Assembly (NCBI GenBank): GCA_005656395.1
Contig: SRSI01000060.1
Location: 930,001-994,000 of the forward strand
DNA length: 64,000 nt
Reading direction: 5' to 3'
From: Strongyloides papillosus
Lineage: Eukaryota > Nematoda > Chromadorea > Rhabditida > Strongyloididae
Positions within the stretch are counted from its first letter, which is position 1. The number at the start of each line of letters is the position of its first letter. Shown here piece by piece: positions 61,114 through 64,000 of the stretch. The notes under the pieces were generated by a model that was not told the origin of the DNA, searched no databases, and saw nothing but the letters and a program-made list of their open reading frames with translations. The position numbers and the translations under genes were made by a program.

Positions 61114-62751
61114 TTATTTCATTTCATAAAGTAAAACAGTGGACCTTTCTGTAGGCAATTCGTTTTCGTCTATTTCTTTAGGCTTTTGACTATCATTAAG
61201 GCAATGCCACTTATCTTCATAACGTATATAAGTTACATAATGCCCTGTTCTACGTCCAAATCTCTCGTATGCAATAAATCCTTTTAGTTTATACGGCGTA
61301 TTTGGTGTGAAAAATTCATTTACATACACTGAATTTTTTGTAGATATGAAGTCAATGCCCATACTTCCAGAATCTTTATCCATAATATTTTTTGTAAGCT
61401 CCACAAATAAATATTTTGGATATTTTCTTATTATCCGTTTCTTAGTCATATTTTTTGAAATCTTGTTGCATAGTAGGCATTTACGAGCAACACTTTCTAT
61501 TTCATATTCCAACATTCCCTTTATTGCGCTATTCATATCCTTCTTGTTATTAATATCATTGATATTGATATTCAAAATGGGTGCTTCAAATTCACTTATT
61601 ACTCTGCTAGTTTTACAGTGTTCGCATATTAGACTGTTTTCTTCTTTATAATAAAAACATTTCATTAAGTCTGGAGTCCGATTTTGAAACTGACCAAGTA
61701 TGAAGAAAAGAAATTCTGCAGCTGATTCATGTTGTTCGCTGTATATAAATTTCTTGTTTTCCTCAATATTGTAGAAATCATTGTCAGCTAGTCGTAAATA
61801 AGAATGCTTAGGTAACATTTTGAATTTCGAGTATGTTTTTGTTAATGCTATTGCATAATTATCTTTTACAACTGTAGCATTTTCAAGAAAATCGTCACAT
61901 AAAAATACTAGCTGCATAACAGAGTTAGCAAAGCATTGAGTGCCTTTTGATTCCATTCTTGTTAGTCCACGATCTAAATTTGAACGTTTTGGAGTCGAAA
62001 GCTCTTCAGATGGTTGGTTTCTTCTACTCTTTTTTTTAATAGGTGAAGTGAAAGTGTTTTTTCCATATCTAACATCACTTTTTCCCATATGTGCTTCCTT
62101 TTCTTGACATATTTCTTGAATACCTTCATGTCTATAGTTTCCAAATTCATCAGCAACAACTTTTTCAACAAATATCTTGCTTCCTATTTCATCTAAAAAT
62201 TTGATACAGTTGTCCGTGTTTTTGAAATTATATGAAGTTTGCAATTTATGTAGTTTTTCATTAATTACTCTGTATTTTAATTTTTGATTTGGCAAATCTC
62301 TATTGGACATATGGAGCCTTTTCAATTCAATTTCGATGTTGTCAAAGAGTATCCTTATATTCTTAAATGATCTTTCAACCGTATAGACATCTGAACATCC
62401 TTTTAATTTGCATACTGTGTGAAATGATTCACACACATTTGTTGTTCTGATATCCTTTCCAAATTTGCATATTAATTGTCTTTGTTCTGCAGATGCCAAC
62501 CAGTTTTTGAAGATGTACTGCGAAAATGATTCAATTTTTCTTTGGAGATTTAACAATTCATTAACTTTCTTTTTGTTCTTTTGGGAACGTTCTTCTTTAA
62601 TAAGGATTTCCACTTCATTATTTATTTCTTCACCACATCTTTTGTGTACATTCACCATTGTTGATTCCTTTAAATGTGGTAAATTGAAATATCTCTTCAT
62701 CAGTGAATATAAATTGTTTTTTTTGCTTTTTCCATCCCAGATAGTATCCAT
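61114..62751 (-). CDS. MULE transposase C-terminal region fused to USP (peptidase C19) domain
   Basis: A 545-codon open frame. Residues 1-200 are the end of a MULE transposase; TTNVCESFH (103-111) matches the conserved N-x-x-E-x-x-H block that supplies the third acidic residue. A linker (about 205-260) contains KKKSRR, a possible nuclear signal. From 262 the USP fold begins: GTQCFANSVMQLVF with the catalytic Cys273, EQHESAAEFLFFIL (339-352), zinc pairs CEHC (376/379) and CLLC (425/428), the strand YPKYLFVELTK, then RTGHYVTYI with His504 and WHCLND with Asn519/Asp520. USPs remove ubiquitin from proteins. All active-site residues are present, so activity is plausible. The domain is short (about 285 residues) beside host USPs. 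The apparent Met start is inside the transposase; upstream coding sequence joins through a shift at an A-run near 62735. Confidence 0.88.
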   Translation of the reverse strand: MDTIWDGKSKKNNLYSLMKRYFNLPHLKESTMVNVHKRCGEEINNEVEILIKEERSQKNKKKVNELLNLQRKIESFSQYIFKNWLASAEQRQLICKFGKDIRTTNVCESFHTVCKLKGCSDVYTVERSFKNIRILFDNIEIELKRLHMSNRDLPNQKLKYRVINEKLHKLQTSYNFKNTDNCIKFLDEIGSKIFVEKVVADEFGNYRHEGIQEICQEKEAHMGKSDVRYGKNTFTSPIKKKSRRNQPSEELSTPKRSNLDRGLTRMESKGTQCFANSVMQLVFLCDDFLENATVVKDNYAIALTKTYSKFKMLPKHSYLRLADNDFYNIEENKKFIYSEQHESAAEFLFFILGQFQNRTPDLMKCFYYKEENSLICEHCKTSRVISEFEAPILNININDINNKKDMNSAIKGMLEYEIESVARKCLLCNKISKNMTKKRIIRKYPKYLFVELTKNIMDKDSGSMGIDFISTKNSVYVNEFFTPNTPYKLKGFIAYERFGRRTGHYVTYIRYEDKWHCLNDSQKPKEIDENELPTERSTVLLYEMK

Positions 62752-62950
62752 TTAATCCCAAATCATTCAATTTTTTGAATAAATTACTTGTATAATGGTA
62801 GTAGCAAAACTCAATATTGACCTTATAGTTCCATTTTTTGAAAGAGTATTTAAAAGCTTCATATGCTGCCTTTTCTTTGTCAATCAAGAATGTTTTTACA
62901 TTGAGTTTCAAGTTATATTCATTATGTAAAATATTGAATAATTTTTCCAA
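62630..62950 (-). pseudogene. MULE transposase core, middle segment in shifted frame
   Basis: This frame carries LFNILHNEYNLKLNVKTFLI followed by DKEKAAYEAF, the second catalytic Asp of the MULE DDE domain, then FCYYHYTSNLFKKL, the C-x-x-H block that follows it in MULEs. It is linked to the upstream part by a one-base shift near 62945 and to the downstream part by another at the A-run at about 62715-62740. Either two small mutations broke one long gene, or the assembly has homopolymer errors. Confidence 0.85.
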
Positions 62951-64000
62951 TGCTTATTATATAGTGCCATTGATTTATTCTTCATATATATTGAGAATAA
63001 GGGGAAGAATTTGATCCTTACCTTATTGTTTCTGTCGACTTTCTTAAAATTATCATGAATTGTATATACTTGTTCATATTGCTTTCTATCTAGTAATGAA
63101 TGACAACCATCAGCCATCCAGATATCACATTCAGCTGACATAATATATTGCAATGGAGCTGCAAATATCATGTAGTCATTTTCTACAATAATATTTTTTA
63201 ATTCCATGTTGGGAACACTATCTTCTTTATATCTTAAGAGTTTTTCTTTTGTATTATTTTCAGAATTGACAGTGTATTTGATAGATTCAATAAATTCTAT
63301 TCTATTTTTGCCTTTAAATTCATTTATTCTCTGACACTCTTCTCTTAATGTTGTTATTTTTAGTACTTCAACCATTATATTATGGTATTGGGTATTATGT
63401 AGAGTTGCCAAACAAATACTGCTGTACCTCATAATTTCATAAGCAGAGTCAAAATTTGTTAGTCCTGTTGATACTATTTCTTTTACTTTTTTGGCAAATT
63501 GATCTGCTAATACTTTATACATTGTATAAGGTTGACAATGTTTTCTATGGGACTTATTAAATCCTGGATTTTCTTCAATAAGTGTTTCATTATTATATTT
63601 TCTTATTAATGTTGCACTTTTTTCATTTGCATCAGCGTCATTTATTTGAATTCCTTTTTTTCTTGCTTGAGCCAATTTATCTTCTATTTCTTTACATGAT
63701 TTGCATCTAAAATAATGCATAGTTACATTATCTTTAATTATCTCTTTTTGAAAATTGTAGATATAGACATTTGTATCAATTGATTCCGCTGATACATCCA
63801 CTTTTTTTATAATTTGCTCATTGTAATGTCTTTTTGATATCAATCCAATTATTTCTGATCCATTATCCTTCAAGTGACGATAACCATCCACATCAAATGA
63901 TATTCTCTTGATCATGCTATCCTTTTCTTTATTAACTCTTTCAATTTCCTCCTCCCAAACTTTATAAACAGTTCTTTTAAATACTACGTAATTAGATGGG
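62908..64000 (-). CDS. MULE transposase N-terminal region (open to window edge)
   Basis: The frame is open from the window edge (28 further codons before the first Met at 63915). Near the N-terminus CKSC at about residues 74-77 and SHRKHC near residue 125 form a C-x2-C..H-x3-C zinc motif like the FLYWCH/WRKY-type fingers found in MULEs. The DDE domain starts with AECDIWMADGCHSLL (first catalytic Asp, about residue 272) and continues through FFPLFSIYMKNKSMALYNK before the frame shift. The transposase cuts and reinserts elements with matching terminal repeats. The copy at 29360 has lost this part and would depend on it. Confidence 0.85.
   Translation of the reverse strand, partial: PSNYVVFKRTVYKVWEEEIERVNKEKDSMIKRISFDVDGYRHLKDNGSEIIGLISKRHYNEQIIKKVDVSAESIDTNVYIYNFQKEIIKDNVTMHYFRCKSCKEIEDKLAQARKKGIQINDADANEKSATLIRKYNNETLIEENPGFNKSHRKHCQPYTMYKVLADQFAKKVKEIVSTGLTNFDSAYEIMRYSSICLATLHNTQYHNIMVEVLKITTLREECQRINEFKGKNRIEFIESIKYTVNSENNTKEKLLRYKEDSVPNMELKNIIVENDYMIFAAPLQYIMSAECDIWMADGCHSLLDRKQYEQVYTIHDNFKKVDRNNKVRIKFFPLFSIYMKNKSMALYNKHWKNYSIFYIMNIT

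Larger units (their letters stand above)
60565..64000 (-). mobile_element. MULE transposon carrying a USP domain (continues past window)
   Basis: The near end has the same terminal core (CGTCGATTCACCAC at 60575-60588) and the same 3' non-coding sequence as the deleted copy at 29360-31562. The coding strand is minus. A Mutator-like transposase occupies 62630-64000 and its frame leads, after two small shifts, into a ubiquitin-specific-protease domain that ends at 61114. The far terminus lies beyond base 64000. Confidence 0.85.

Noticed and set aside
61307..62755. Plus-strand ORFs of 96-114 codons
   Set aside because: Antisense shadows of the USP and MULE frame; a similar shadow (30473-30742) lies opposite the deleted copy.

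Overview
This window is an AT-rich (roughly 80 % by eye), intron-poor animal sequence that reads as a nematode genome, probably clade IV and Strongyloides-like. The gene set supports this: a cuticlin-type ZP-domain protein, two divergent multi-exon globins, a secreted or membrane-anchored apyrase, an SCP/TAPS (CAP) relic, very short introns, and mariner, piggyBac, MULE, RTE and Ty3-type relics. The species cannot be fixed from sequence alone. All 14 inferred 3' splice sites end in TAG, none in the CAG typical of C. elegans.

The left part (1-23 kb) is gene-bearing. On the minus strand lie a globin gene cut by the window edge (67-813), a second globin (3392-4461), an apyrase (8041-9253), a DHRS4-like short-chain dehydrogenase with altered key residues (11257-12090), and a cuticlin-like ZP protein (14186-15615). 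On the plus strand are a small cold-shock-domain-like gene with a C-terminal cysteine cluster (18819-19256) and an ER metallopeptidase of the ERMP1 type (20077-22889). A TA-flanked element holding an alternating 176-bp satellite sits at 4916-6601. The genes show no operon-like spacing.

The right part (23-64 kb) is mostly mobile DNA in AT-rich filler: two TA-flanked long-palindrome elements (23400-24846, 28257-29155); a MULE-type terminal-inverted-repeat element that keeps a ubiquitin-protease-like ORF and carries foreign inserts (29360-31562); a broken SCP/TAPS gene (34160-35064); an RTE-like LINE nested between long inverted repeats (35357-39696); a 3.1-kb TTAA-bordered palindromic element next to a broken piggyBac transposase (39769-44292); a nearly intact mariner (44625-45911); a tRNA-Arg(CCT) gene (46705-46777); a decayed mariner (47337-48618); a possible third mariner relic near 49.3-49.6 kb; and a decayed Ty3/Gypsy-like retroelement (56083-60560). 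From about 60565 to the right edge is a MULE whose transposase reading frame runs into a USP (peptidase C19) domain.

The most notable item is this MULE-USP combination. Two copies in the window preserve it: one carries transposase plus USP with the catalytic Cys, His and Asp/Asn regions; the other is deleted and keeps only the USP half and the 3' terminus. It suggests a transposon family that encodes its own deubiquitinase-like protein.
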